From Solenopsis invicta (Eukaryota; Arthropoda; Insecta; Hymenoptera; Formicidae): a stretch of 64,000 bases of DNA. The stretch lies in NCBI RefSeq assembly GCF_016802725.1, contig NC_052672.1, forward strand, positions 4,213,249-4,277,248. Direction: 5' to 3'. The translations under genes were made by a program, and so were the position numbers. Shown piece by piece: positions 32,699-44,084 of this stretch (its first letter is position 1; each line of letters starts with the position of its first letter). The notes beneath the pieces were generated by a model. That model did not search any database. It was given only the letters and a program-made list of their open reading frames with translations, and was not told the DNA's origin.

Positions 32699-33138
32699 CA
32701 GGGTGTCCCAGACCAATGTATAAAGATTACTACGATGAGGTAGAAGGGATCGAGATAAATCAAAAAGTCTAATAACAGTTTGCGATATTTGCAATAATTT
32801 TCGTGTAATAAAATATTAAAGTCAGCCGAATAAAAGCGCGCGGAGAAGCAGGTTGGTCGCCTGAGCCGTAAGACTGCCCGATTCGACGCGGTGCGGTGCC
32901 AAGCTATCCTTTCCCTCGCCGCGCGCCACTTACCGTCGCCTATAATCGGGCCGCAATGGGCGGACCTACGGTTCAGACGAGCGACCGCTTGTCTCTTTGC
33001 GCGCTCTTATTTGGCTGACCTTAATATTTTATTACTCAAAAATTATTGCAAATATCGCAAAATAATGTTAGACTTTTTCATTTATCTCGATCCCTTCTAC
33101 CTCATCGTGATAATCTTTATACATTGGTCTGGGACACC

Positions 33139-33141
<3 letters not shown>
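32699..33141. mobile_element. Mariner-type MITE, 443 bp, about 180-bp TIRs, TSD TA
   Basis: The ends CAGGGTGTCCCAGACCAATG and complement begin inverted arms that include GATGAGGTAGAAGGGATCGA, GCGATATTTGCAATAATTTT and TAATAAAATATTAA. TA flanks both. The centre is GC-rich (GCCGCGCGCC). There is no coding capacity. Confidence 0.85.

Positions 33142-33170
<29 letters not shown>
33142..33170. repeat. (TA)n microsatellite
   Basis: Alternating TA run abutting the right end of the MITE. Confidence 0.9.
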
Positions 33171-33172
<2 letters not shown>

Positions 33173-33411
33173 TCAACGGTCGACATGAAAAGGGAGAATG
33201 AACGCTGCTAGTGCTGCGGATTGATTGCGAAAGATATTCTGCTGTTTACAATACTATATCTAACTTTGTCTCTCTACATATCGGCAAGTCTGTTCTGAAA
33301 ATATTAAAGTCAAAAAGAAAGAAATAATGGAAAAAAAACATCAACAATACAGTAGAAAAATCTTTTGTTAATTTTGTATAAAACTAAAATGTATACTAAA
33401 TGTATACTTAC
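33171..33411. other. No gene seen
   Basis: Short spacer between the microsatellite and the broken gene on the minus strand. Confidence 0.5.
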
Positions 33412-34316
33412 TTTTTTATACGAAAAGTGGCTTGGGCCAGCCAATGTCCTGCTTTTTTACCAAATATGGTTTCGTTTATTGATCGAAATTCCTTACCACC
33501 GCTTTTGTAAGAAAAAATTTATAACTAAAAAATAATAAAATAAACAGGGATTAAATATTATCTATAACCAATTGTAAAAATTAAACTTTCTTTGTGACAA
33601 AATATATATTCGTGATTCACTACCCGTGCTACAAAATGGCAAACATCTCAGATGTAATAAAAAACTGTAAAATAACTGTAAAATAATATACTTATCAATC
33701 ATTAACTTGCAATTTGATAATTTTAGTTTTGTTCCTCGTTAACCTTTCCAATTAAAAGAACTTGCCACTTTATCATCTAAAATAATCCGGAGCACGGAAT
33801 TTACCGCTTTTTGAATAGATGCTCCTTTAATTTCTGAATGTAAAGCGTTAACTTATAAATTATATAAAATTGTAATCTCACTGTAGTTAAGAAAAAAAAT
33901 TTAATGTTTTACCACTGCAGAATAAAAAGTTTCACCTTTTTTTATTTTTCGCTCCATCGTTTTTAAATCATTCATAACAAACCATAGAAACCACACTCAG
34001 TCATAACAAACCATAGAATATTTTTTGACTATTAATTCCTTCAATTGGAAGGAAATAAAAATTCTTGACACCGAAGAAAATTACGAAAAGAGATTAATTT
34101 CCGAAATGATACTTAAAAATCAATAAACAAATGGACTAAACTTACAGAATAACACAGATCTCCTTCATAATTCCTATTTTTGTTTACTCGCTTAAAGATA
34201 ATACGAAGATACGTTACTGACTCCGGCTTTAACGGTTCTGCCTCACTTGTGTTCCGTCTGTCGCAACAACAAGACCATCGAACGTTTATACAATTACCGT
34301 CCAAATACTTTTCCAA
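33412..34316 (-). pseudogene. Broken DUF4806-like gene, two or three exons
   Basis: Exon B (33692-33833; acceptor CATTCAG, donor GATAA|GTATAT) encodes an alpha-helical strand with NSVLRIILDDKVASSFNWKG, then an in-frame TAA, then RGTKLKLSNCKL. Exon C (33412-33501; acceptor ACAAAAG, donor AAA|GTAAGT) fits in phase and encodes GHWLAQATFRI. This spacing and the W-x-G-x-RG motif recall the DUF4806 domain of insect proteins. A possible upstream exon at 34132-34316 is Cys/Arg-rich and uncertain. The TAA makes it a pseudogene unless recoded. Confidence 0.45.
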
Positions 34317-34354
34317 GTAAGTGCTTTAATTTGTCTACGGGAAAACTTTGTTTG

Positions 34355-34985
34355 CATTATGTTTTATGAGAACTTTATTAATAATAGGATTTCATATCTT
34401 ATAATAATGTTTCAACAAGACTCTATGGAAAACTATCCAAAATTAAAGAATTAAGAAGCTCTTGTATTTAAAAAGATTCTTATCCATTTCTATCGCTTTT
34501 CTGATTCCTGATTTTGATAACTGGCTTAATGTTTCAACGGTAGAAATTCAATGTAATATTGCTAGAATATTTCACATATCGTACAAATAAAAATCTATGA
34601 GACTGTTACAAATAATTATGAATCATGTTTTATGAGAACTTTACCAATCATAAGATTTCATATCTTATAATAATATTTCAACAAGACTCTATGCAATGCT
34701 ATCTTAAATTAAAGAATTAAAAAGCGCTTATAGTAAAAAATATTCTTTTACATTTTTATCGTGTTTCTGATTGTTCATTTTCGTAGATGAGTTAATATAT
34801 TATCGATAAAAATATAATGTAACGTCACTAAAATATCTCACATACGAAACAAATAAAAAACTGTAAGATTATTACGAATAATTATATATCATATTTTATG
34901 AGAATTTTACGAATGAGATTGCGTATCTTATAATAAATGTTTAAACAAAATTTTATGCAATGCTATCCAAAATTTCTTTTGTTTT
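34355..34985. repeat. About 267-bp tandem repeat, 2.4 copies
   Basis: Copies begin at about 34355, 34625 and 34890 with TTTTATGAGAA, then TTTCATATCTTATAATAA, TTTCAACAAGACTCTATG and ATTAAAGAATTAA in order. Confidence 0.8.
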
Positions 34986-35262
34986 TAATATAGTCACTAA
35001 TTGAATGAAAAATTGTATATTATTCTATCAAGTTCTATCTGCTCGTCCAATATACCTATCGTTTTCTATACAAACTTTCTTATTTTTTTCAATATAATCT
35101 TGTTCTGAATAAAAAAGAGTAAGCGATCCTATCATATGTTTATCGTATTCTATCTGTCCGTTCAAAATGTATACCTATAGTTTTCTATCCAAAATTTCTA
35201 ATTTTTTCAATGTAATCCTTTTTAACTGAAAAAGAGTAAACGCTCCTATCATATTTCATCGT
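34986..35262. repeat. About 123-bp tandem repeat, two copies
   Basis: TTCTATCTGYYCGTYCAA, TATACCTATMGTTTTCTAT, TTTTTTCAATRTAATC and AAAGAGTAARCGMTCCTATCATAT occur twice. Confidence 0.7.
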
Positions 35263-36052
35263 TTTTTTTTTACATTAAATAAACATTTTCTTTAAATGTT
35301 AAAAAAACATTATTGTAATGAAAAAAGAAGCACTTAACATTTTTTTACGTTTTTATAAATAAAAATATGTTTTTAAAAACATTAAAAAAAATATTTTATG
35401 CTGATTGGAAACGTGTAAAAACCATGCAAAAATAGTGCTAAAATTTTGAAAACTATTTTAATTATCAAAATCCCTCTGCAAATTAGTTTGATGATAAATA
35501 TTGTAAAATCAATATATTAACTCAAACAAAGATTAACTCCAACTTGATTAAAAAACAACATTCCTAACATATTTAGTATTATAAAATTAATATTTAAATT
35601 GAACGATTGATTCGTGATAATCTATTATTAATCAATTTACTTAATCTTTATTCAATATCTTGCAAGTTTAAAAATTAATAATTAATATAGTTGTAAATAG
35701 AGGGATATCTAAATTTTTTTATATGCTCGCATGTAAGTGTAGAAAGAAAAGTAAGAATAACGACATTTACTTCTTCATTATTATGTTCGTGACAACCAAT
35801 AAGTGGATGCTTTGTGTAACCACTTATTAATCAATAAATCCACACAGACTTAGAATAACATATAAAAAATCCAGATTAAGAATAATATATAAATGACCAA
35901 CAATAAAATAACTCATACAATTATTATCACCACAATCTGTAACATAAATTTGCACATTATATTGCACATAATTTAAATTTAAATTAATAGAATTTACATA
36001 TTATAGACTGCATGAGAGTGACATAAGGTTTACCAGTAAAATAATGATCAAC
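35263..36052. other. No gene seen; right-terminus-like remnant at 35270-35410
   Basis: 35270-35410 has TTTAAATGTT/AAAACATT words and ends TATGCTGATTGG, which resembles the terminus at 2988 (CCCAACCAGCA). The rest is AT-rich without ORFs. Confidence 0.4.
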
Positions 36053-36056
36053 TTAA

Positions 36057-37037
36057 CCCTTAAACACACCGATTCTGTAAAATACGGAAACACGTTTTCA
36101 GGTCTGGGAGACTTTCAACTTTGAGAAGCTATAACTTTGATTACAATCAATATTTTTCTACAATATTTTTTTTTAATAAAAGTTCAGAATCTCAGGAGTG
36201 TGATTACGCAATCGGCATTGCTGAAAAATAATTTATTGTAAAGTTATTACGAAAAAACCATTAAGCAAAAATAAGAAATTGGTCAAAAATCCACTTTTCC
36301 TTCAAAAAATCATATCTTTGCAATAAAAAACTTTTAAAGACTTTCAAATACGACGTTTTAAAGCTAAAGAATCACATTTTCAAAATAAAATTTGGCAAAA
36401 TCATTCCTTTTAAAAAGTATAATTATTCCATTAACATGGAGAATATGAGGTATTTTTGGACATCTAAAAATCCACTTAAAAAAAAAAATCATATCTTTGC
36501 AACAAAGAACTTTTAAAGACTTTACAATACGGCGTTTTAAAGCTAAAGATTCATATTTTCAAAAAAATTATATCATTGTCATTTCTATTAAAAAATGTAC
36601 TTATGTAACAAGGCGAATATAAGATATTTCTAACTAAATCGTGTCTACAATTAAAAATTAATGTGTTTCATGATATATTCCAGAAAAACTCCCTTTTTGC
36701 AGCATTTTATAATATTCCAACTTTAGACAGAGTATATGCAAGTAACATCCGCAAACCGACTTGTTCGAACGTATTTTGTCCAGTTTTTTTATGTAAAATA
36801 CTCACAGAAAAAGTTTCACCGACACACTATATGGGTCGCATTGACCCTAACAAAACTTTGCTGTCGTGCCGTTCGAATTCTACTTGACCAAAAAAGTTGA
36901 TCAACTATATCAATCGAAAGAAAAGATTTCAAACTTTTTTTACGTCTTAGTCCGAACCTCCTATCTCATTCCGTCTTCACACAGGAAGCGTTCGAAACTT
37001 CGTATAAGGTCTTCAGACCAACTTACGTGTTTAAGGG
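36057..37037. mobile_element. piggyBac-like non-autonomous element, 981 bp, TSD TTAA
   Basis: The ends CCCTTAAACAC and complement GTGTTTAAGGG are each flanked by TTAA (36053-36056, 37038-37041). A GGGTCGCATTGACCC palindrome lies near 36831, a feature seen in piggyBac-type ends. Two short plus-strand ORFs (36663-36887, 36866-37138) have no convincing transposase motifs. It shares interior sequence with 12424-12720. Confidence 0.75.
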
Positions 37038-37041
37038 TTAA

Positions 37042-37387
37042 TAATAGTTGTATTTCTGCATTCGTATTTGCAATCACATTGCGAACAAAATACTTCCTTC
37101 TTTATTTGTTCACCAACTTTCGCTTTACCTGTAAATAAGGAGAATACCTCACAAAGTATTATTTCTTATTGATAAATAATAACAATTTTACTTTTTCAAA
37201 ATAATACTCATCTGATATATTAATCCGCTTCAATCCACTTTCTTTTAATTACATTTGATGTATTCATTTAGTAAACCTGACCCTTTATTTTCAAATATTC
37301 CTTTGGAATATTTCAGAGATATCACCGATCAAAACTGAGGTTATAGAAGTTACCCAAGTTACCTAAGGGTATGGACACTTCCGTATA
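37042..37387. other. No gene seen
   Basis: AT-rich spacer between the piggyBac-like element and the Harbinger MITE. Confidence 0.5.
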
Positions 37388-37390
37388 TTA

Positions 37391-37594
37391 TGCCTCGTGC
37401 CCACAGGACGCGGCAAGGCTTGCCGCGTGGCAGAAGTTGGCTGAGGAATATTTCGATAGCCAATCAACGTCTCGTTCGCCTGGATGTAATTTCCGCCTCG
37501 CGGCAAAAGTTGGATCGAGTTCAACTTCATGATTGGCTACCATGCCAACTTCCGCCGCGCGGCAAGCCTTGCCGCGTCCTGTGGGCACGAGGCA
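37391..37594. mobile_element. PIF/Harbinger-type MITE, 204 bp, TSD TTA
   Basis: The ends TGCCTCGTGCCCACAGGACG and complement extend through CGGCAAGGCTTGCCGCG (itself palindromic) and AGTTGGC, giving arms of about 50 bp. TTA flanks both ends (37388-37390, 37595-37597). Confidence 0.8.
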
Positions 37595-37735
37595 TTAAAG
37601 TCAAGCTGTATTTCTGCGCCATCTGGGCGAATAGACAAATTTTTGGAACTAAAAGCTTAGGATTTCTACTCGATCGGTCATTTGAGTCTTTTTTAATAAG
37701 TTTTGTTCTTTTTCCATACCCTAGGATTGAACTTT

Positions 37736-37986
37736 GGGTGTATTCCGAAAGTTCTATTGAAAATAGTCTTTTTAATCATAAGGTTGGCAGCACTGTAACT
37801 AACTACGTTGTGTTCCGTAATGTAAGTTAAGTTTATGATTATCATTGGCTCACGTTGGTTTGCAAAGATCAGCATAGAGGTTAGTTTAATTTCTTATACT
37901 TTAATTATTTATAAAATAATTGTAATCACGTATTATTGATTAAAATATTATTTACTAAAAATAATTTTGATTTTAAAATAGGAATT
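37736..37986. repeat. Left TIR of the Harbinger element
   Basis: About 250 bp, inverted relative to 42792-43037. It likely contains promoter sequence, since the partner TIR reaches to the first exon of the SANT gene. Confidence 0.85.
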
Positions 37987-38099
37987 CAAAAACACAAGAC
38001 CTTCCAAAAACTGCATGAAAACTAACTGCAAAGTTTTCTATTTATAATGTTTATAAACAATTATTGGAGACATTGCACTGTAGTGATGCTCATTGAACA

Positions 38100-38276
38100 G
38101 AGGATATCAGCATCGGTGAAATATTTCTCAAGTTTGAACCAGATTTTGTTCAAGCATATTCTCCATATGCCAACTTCTTCGAAAATATAAAATAAATGTT
38201 AGAAGAATGCAATCCAAATAAACAACGGTTTCACGCCTATTTAAAAAATTGCCAGACAAAACCAGGATATAGACAA
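38100..38276 (+). pseudogene. Captured RhoGEF (ECT2/Pebble-like) DH-domain exon fragment
   Basis: One frame reads EDISIGEIFLKFEPDFVQAY, SPYANFFENIK, a TAA stop, then MLEECNPNKQRFHAYLKNCQ and TKPGYRQ. This matches the DH-domain segment of the cytokinesis RhoGEF ECT2/Pebble (strand S-I-G-x-(V/I)-F..., Y-P-P-(Y/F)-V-N-F-F-E, then R-F-H-A-F-L-K and K-P-E-C-G-R-Q), from memory. It is preceded by a splice-acceptor-like AACAG. It lies between the left TIR and the transposase start, so it appears to be a host exon carried by the transposon. Confidence 0.65.
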
Positions 38277-38334
38277 GATCAATGCCATATATATCATCGG
38301 TCTTCTTTAGCTTTCACTTATATTTTTCTAAAAA

Positions 38335-39687
38335 ATGGATTTACTTATATTTGATGAATTATTTTCAAGTTCAAGTGAAAGTTCTGACAGTGAAGAAGAA
38401 ATATTAGATGTTATTTTTGAGAACAACGAAAATCATACTAGAAGAAGAAAAGCAAGAGTTCAAAATTTTATTGAAAATGTAATTTATGAATACGATAATA
38501 AAAGTTTTCAAGAAAACTTTCGGTATGTACATACAATTAATTTATTAATCTTACATGTATGTATGTACAAAAATAAAAGACAAAAACATTTATTTCAGAA
38601 TGCGAAGAACAACCTTTAATTATCTTCTATTTTTATTAAGAAATGATTTAGAAGAAGAAAATGATTCTGGAAGAATACCTATATCTGCAGAGAAACAATT
38701 GTACATAACTTTATATGTGTTAGCAACACCAGATTCATACAGGTTAACTAGTTAAATAAAAATAATTTTTTGTAAAGGCATGATTAATAATTATTTAATA
38801 ACCATATAATTTAATTAAAGGTCGGTGGTTACAAAATTTAATGTTGGCAATGCAACAGCTTGGCGAGCGGTACGAAAAGTTGTCAAAATTCTTTGTAGAT
38901 ATAGGAATTATTTTATTCAAATAGAAGAGAAATGGATGATTGTAGTCGAAGATTACAAATTGAATACGGTTTTCCTGGCGTTATTGGAGCTTTGGATGGA
39001 ACGCACATTTGTATATTAGCTCCATCGGAAGACAGTCAATCTTATATCAACAGGAAAGGAAGACACTCTATTCAGTTGCAGGTACATATATTTATTATGA
39101 TTACTTGATTAACAAAATGTGTTTTAAAATATTTAAAATAATTTTTTATACAGGTAGTATGTAATGATAAATTGCAATTTTTACATTGTCATGCTGGCCT
39201 TCCTGGATCTGTGCATGATATGAGAGTATTTAAGTATTCAGGATTACAACAAAAATGTAACGACCAGTTTTTTCCTGATAACACCCATATTATTGCAGAC
39301 TCAGCTTATGTATTGCAAAAGCATATCATGGTGCCATATAAAGATAATGGTCACCTAACTGAGCAAGAAATAAAATACAATAGTGTTCTTTCTAGTGTTC
39401 TTTCTAGAACTAGAATGATAGTAGAAAGATCAATCGGCTTATTAAAAGGACGATGGAGATTTCTGTTGGATAAAGTACCAATGAGAAGAACGGATTTAAT
39501 ACCATACTATATAATAAGTTACTGTGTTTTACATAACATTTGTCTACTGCAAGATGATAATTTTGATTATCCAGTTATTTTCAATGAAAACTTGGCTGCG
39601 GAACCAGAGCCAATGGCAGTAAATCAATTTCTACAAAATGAAGGACTAGTAAAAAGAGAAGAAATAAAAAATATGTTGAATACTTAA
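38335..39687 (+). pseudogene. PIF/Harbinger DDE transposase (HARBI1-like), one frameshift
   Basis: Exons: 38335-38522, 38599-38742, 38821-39081 and 39154-39687,, with GT-AG sites in phase. The N-terminus is Ser/Glu-acidic. Catalytic motifs: ALDGTHICI (D) in exon 3, IADSAYVLQ (D) and RMIVERSIGLLKGRW (E) in exon 4. The frame in exon 3 slips between YFIQ and REMDDCSRR near 38925-38938, probably a small deletion that removed the usual WP residues. In exon 4 a 12-bp tandem duplication (TAGTGTTCTTTC) adds SSVL in frame before the E motif. The enzyme is therefore probably dead. Confidence 0.85.
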
Positions 39688-39689
39688 TT

Positions 39690-40373
39690 TGTACGCAGAA
39701 TATTATGTAAAAGTTTTTAAAAAAATAAATTACTAATATATTAAAAATATTTGACTTTTTATTCAATTGCAATATATTATTACATTATTATTATATATGA
39801 TTACAGTTTTTATAACTAAACTTTTTATGCACAGTAACAACTTAGCAACAACGCTTTTCTATGCTTTTCTATAACACTTTTATACTACAATTATAAATAA
39901 AAAAAAAACTTTAACGTTATTTTATAGAAGTTATAGATTATTTGCAGTCTTTTTCAAAATATATTCTAGAAAGAATTACATAATTAGTTATAATTGTTTT
40001 TATCACAAGCGCGTATACTTTGCATGTACATAACGATATTTACGATCAGTTTCTCATATATCTGACTTTTCTTACAATACTTAGTGACATTTTAATATGT
40101 TTTCCATGACTCAGTTTAATTGATTGCAAGCCATTTAGTATTAGGATCCTTTAAGTTAAAAGCTTTTGGTCTTTTTTTATATATTTCAAAAGTGTCAGTA
40201 AACAAGAACAATACTAAATAGTTGCTTTGTCTACTAAGACATTCTGTAACTTCCATTACATCACATTTACTAATAAACGACCTATGCGGGGAAACAAAAA
40301 GCAGCGGACAATTATCTATCTCATTAAAGATATCAAACATCACTAAGTGGCGTTCTGTTTACCTTTTGTTCTC

Positions 40374-40456
<83 letters not shown>

Positions 40457-40990
40457 CACTTTTTTTTAATACAGCTAATAGAAGCTTCCAGTGCGCTATA
40501 GTCTGGATACTTTTTGTATTATTCTTAAGAACATCTAACAAAAAATAAAAACATTTTGTATGCTTAAGAATATGTAATAAAAATTAAAAACATTCTGTAT
40601 GCTTAAGAATATCTAAAAAAAATAAAAACATTTCGTATGCTTAAGAATATCCATCAAAAAATAAAAACGTTCTATTTGCATTCAAAACTTTACACAAATA
40701 AAAGTAATTTATTAAAATTTTGAAAGTAAATAATCTTACCGCTTAATAATAACTAATACTGTATTACCTTTGGTTACAATTTAGGAACAATGCCTTTCAG
40801 CACTTTTCAACTTAGGAACGCGTTTCAACAACGCTTTTATATGAATAATAAAATTGTAAATAAAAAAAAACTTTAACATTACATTAACGTAAACTTATTA
40901 TAAAAGCATTATTTAAAATACTTTTTACTGATTAAATTATTTTAATTATATTTTTTTTCAAATAATCTTTTTATAGTTTAAACTTTTGTA
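39690..40990. other. Non-coding middle of the Harbinger element
   Basis: 3' ends of the two convergent genes, AT-rich, with a microsatellite at 40376-40453 and short AAGAATAT(C/G)TAA repeats at 40550-40670. Confidence 0.5.
40376..40453. repeat. (TA)n(TG)n microsatellite
   Basis: About 40 bp of TA followed by about 36 bp of TG. Confidence 0.95.
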
Positions 40991-40993
40991 ACA

Positions 40994-42779
40994 TTACTTC
41001 GTAGAGTCTGCAATCTGTTTTAAAATATTTAATTTTTTGTTTCTATAATCTTCAGTTGCTTCTCTCTGCAATTGTTTATGCATTTTATATGCTTCTATAA
41101 AATCTTTGTCATTAGAAGGTGTTCTTTTGCTAGGTGATACTTTTTGGCGTTCTAAAATAAAATAAAATAAATATTAATGTCTATTAAGTATTAATAATAA
41201 TGTTAATAAAATATTTTTTAAGAATATTAACTCAATGGTTTTTCGTCTTCTTCTATTTCATTTCCTAAAGGAATATCTGAACCTGCTACAGATAATGGTT
41301 TTATCCAAGGTTTTTTAGAAAATAAATTATCCATGATCTACACAAATAAAAATAGTTACTTGAAAAACAAATTATTGTATATATATGTATGTACATATTC
41401 GCGCACGTGAACAATGCATTAATAATAATGTAATAAACAGACTATAATAGAATATTTGACGTAAATTACACAAATTTTCTGTTTAATGCAACAGAATAAT
41501 ATAAGAATAATATATCTCTGTAATATAGAACAGAATAATAACAATAAGAATAATAATATGAAATTCTTACTTCATAATGTTCGCAAGTTTTTCTATCATT
41601 TCCACTTTGAGCATTGTGATCTTTTATATCTTTATACATTTTTTTCATATTATTTATTTTAGTTTTGCACTGTTCTACAGTAAAATTGTGTCCTTTATTC
41701 TTCAAACCTTCATTGAGATATCTCCAAAATGTTCGATTACTTATCTCACTATTGTCTAATGCTGTGCAGTGCTTTTCATATAAATGTAATAGTAATCGAA
41801 TTTGTTCAGTTGTCCACTGCGTACGTGAATTACCTGAAATATTTACCTCAATGTTTCTATTGGGCAAAAAATAATTATAAGTAAAATGCTGTAGTAAATT
41901 TTCACTCACTTAAATTTAAATTGTTCTCTTTCTGAACGGAAGCATTAGAATTATTTAATGTATCATTTGTACTTAAACAATGTGACGCCTGTTTCGTTAT
42001 TATAGTTTTATGTTGATGCAAAAGAGTTGTTGCAAAACTCAAATCTATCACACAAAACAAATTAAATTAAATTTTATTTTGCATTTTAGTATTAATAAAA
42101 TAATTTTACATGTTTTTATTGCAAATTTTAAAAAATTAAAAAAATTAATTCAATTATTTTTTATTTAGCCATATGTTAAAAAATAAAATTACTTGTATAC
42201 AAAATTTCAAAAATTTACTTTCACAGAAATATATTTTTATTTTTACGTGACTGTAAAGAACGTATATATAAATTGCAATTATTTATATGGTAATACAGAA
42301 AAACTAATACAAAAAAAAATATTTTTGAATAGATATTAATATAAACATTTAATAGATTGAAAAGATTTCTACTGTTAAAATATTTTACATTCTTTGTTAA
42401 AAGAAATATAAAAATTTTATTTTATACCTTTAATCGCACGTTCATATATTTGATTTGAAACATATAATGTATAACTGGATACTCCATCAAATAATGTTAA
42501 TTGTTTGATTGTATTTATATTAACATTTTGTGATTGAAGCTGTTCTGTAAACAATTAAATCGAATAAATTATCTTTCCGTGCTTATCTAAAAACATGAAA
42601 TATTAAAACAAGTAAGCTAGCTAAGCTACTACAATTTCTCCAACTACTTAAACAGAATAAACTTTATTATGTACTATTAGTGCACAAAAACGGACATAAT
42701 TTAATTTACTTACAATTAATAAATTAATATTAATCAGAACTTACGATTTTTATCTCCACGGAATTTTTGAAAATCCATT
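40994..42779 (-). CDS. Harbinger accessory DNA-binding protein (SANT/Myb/MADF-like), intact, six exons
   Basis: Exons on the minus strand: 42746-42779, 42428-42544, 41910-42044, 41571-41833, 41232-41337 and 40994-41151. All junctions are GT-AG and in phase, giving about 270 residues with no stop. Exon 4 holds the trihelix/SANT-type domain: RTQWTTEQIRLLLHLYE, TFWRYLNEGLK and CKTKINNMKKMYKDIK. The C-terminus is basic (KRQKVSPSKRTPS) and may be a nuclear localisation signal. In Harbinger elements such a protein escorts the transposase into the nucleus and to the TIRs. The first exon begins just inside the right TIR. Confidence 0.85.
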
Positions 42780-42791
42780 TTCTGCTTTTCG

Positions 42792-43037
42792 ATTCCTATT
42801 TTAAAATCAAAATTATTGTCAGTAAATAATATTTTAATCAATAATGATTACAATTATTTTATAAATAATTAAAATATAAGAAATTAAACTAACCTCTTTG
42901 TTGATCACTGCAAACCAACGTGAGCCAACGATAATCATAAACTTAACTTACATTACGGAACACAACGTAGTTAGTTACAGCGCTACCAACCTTATGACTA
43001 AAAGGGATATTTTCAATAGAACTTTCGGAATACACCC
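42792..43037. repeat. Right TIR of the Harbinger element
   Basis: Inverted copy of 37736-37986; ends at CACCC (43033-43037). Confidence 0.85.
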
Positions 43038-43039
43038 TC

Positions 43040-43395
43040 GATCATTATTACACCATAATAGACTCGTCCACGCCAGCCAGGCAGCGAGCCAATCGGCATC
43101 GCGGAAAGCGGTCAACCGCGATAAATGCGACCAAAAACGCACTTCACGGATTTTCACCAAATTTTAAATATAGAAAACTTTTTAATATAGGATACATCAT
43201 GATAAATGCGACCAAAAACGCGCTTCACAGATTTTTACCAACTTTTTAATATAAGATTTATTTAGGATATCTCAATATAATAAAACTACTGCATGATAGC
43301 TTGTTGACGAAAAATTGTCGTCAAAATAAACAAATATTGTCATGTCACCAAATTGTCGATAATAAGCTGCAATTTAAAATCTTTAACAATATTCA
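43040..43395. other. No gene seen; short direct repeats
   Basis: GATAAATGCGACCAAAAACG occurs twice (43119 and 43201 areas). TTGTCGACAA-like words at 43300-43370 resemble those of the sequence right of the Copia element. Confidence 0.45.
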
Positions 43396-43399
43396 TAAA

Positions 43400-43648
43400 T
43401 GAGAAATAATTAGTGTTCAAATTATAAATGGGCAGAAAGATCTTTTATTCAAAGAGCAGAAATTACAATCAGCAGTGCGTCAAACTCTTAAGAACGACAG
43501 AGACGAAGTGACAAATTTAATTAAAAAGATGACAGCTGTTTCCATACAACAAATTGCTTTTGTTTAATAAAAGAACTCTTTAATACATTCAAGACTTTTA
43601 AAGTATCAACTTTACTTTTCTTTACATGTCTAAATTATTCATTTAACA
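43400..43648 (-). repeat. Copia 3' LTR (minus orientation)
   Basis: 249 bp, TG...CA type; includes AATAAAAGA near its middle. It carries 9 bp (GACAGAGAC area) absent from the other LTR. Confidence 0.95.
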
Positions 43649-43661
43649 CTCCCTCTTAATT
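43649..43661 (-). promoter_or_regulatory. Polypurine tract
   Basis: The minus strand reads AAGAGGGAGTG immediately before the 3' LTR, the expected plus-strand primer site. Confidence 0.75.
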
Positions 43662-43689
43662 TAACATCTTTATATATTTAACTTTTAAA

Positions 43690-44064
43690 TCAAAATATAC
43701 AATTTCCTATTTCTGAACGCAATTTGACAAACCGTTCTCCCGTTAACCCTTTAGTCAAAAAATCAGCAATCTGTTTATCTGAAGGTATATACACAACTTT
43801 CAACTTTCTTTTACTACACAGATCTTTAACAAAATTATATTTAATGTCAATATGTTTCAGTCTACAATGTTCCCATTTATTTAGTAAATGTATACAAGAT
43901 TGATTATCTTCAAAAACAGTAATTGGTTCATCACAGTCATGTCCAAAATTGCGTAACAATTTAATAAACCATAAAATATCAATTGCTGCTGTAGCTAAGG
44001 CTACATATTCAGATTCTGTTGACGACAAAGCTATCGTTGTTTGTTTTCTTGTTATCCAGGACAC
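43690..44064 (-). CDS. Copia RNase H, separated by a frameshift
   Basis: 124 residues with SWITRKQ, ALSSTESEYVALATA, FEDNQSCIHL and RLKHIDIKYNFVKD, which are typical Copia RNase H motifs, ending near the polypurine tract. It belongs to the same polyprotein. Confidence 0.9.
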   Translation of the reverse strand: MSWITRKQTTIALSSTESEYVALATAAIDILWFIKLLRNFGHDCDEPITVFEDNQSCIHLLNKWEHCRLKHIDIKYNFVKDLCSKRKLKVVYIPSDKQIADFLTKGLTGERFVKLRSEIGNCIF

Positions 44065-44084
44065 CGTAGCTCCATAAACTTGAA

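Larger units (their letters stand above)
37736..43037. mobile_element. Complete PIF/Harbinger element, 5.3 kb, 250-bp TIRs
   Basis: The left end GGGTGTATTCCGAAAGTTC is the exact complement of the right end at 43037, and similarity continues inward for about 250 bp (to 37986 and from 42792). Inside are a plus-strand DDE transposase (38335-39687) and a minus-strand SANT/MADF gene (40994-42779), the two-gene layout of Harbinger elements. The 3-bp flanks (TTT and TCG) do not match, so the TSD is lost. A host-like RhoGEF exon is captured next to the left TIR. Confidence 0.85.

Noticed and set aside
36663..37138. Two plus-strand ORFs in the piggyBac-like element as transposase remnants
   Set aside because: No DDE or Cys-rich piggyBac motif could be recognised; left as non-coding.
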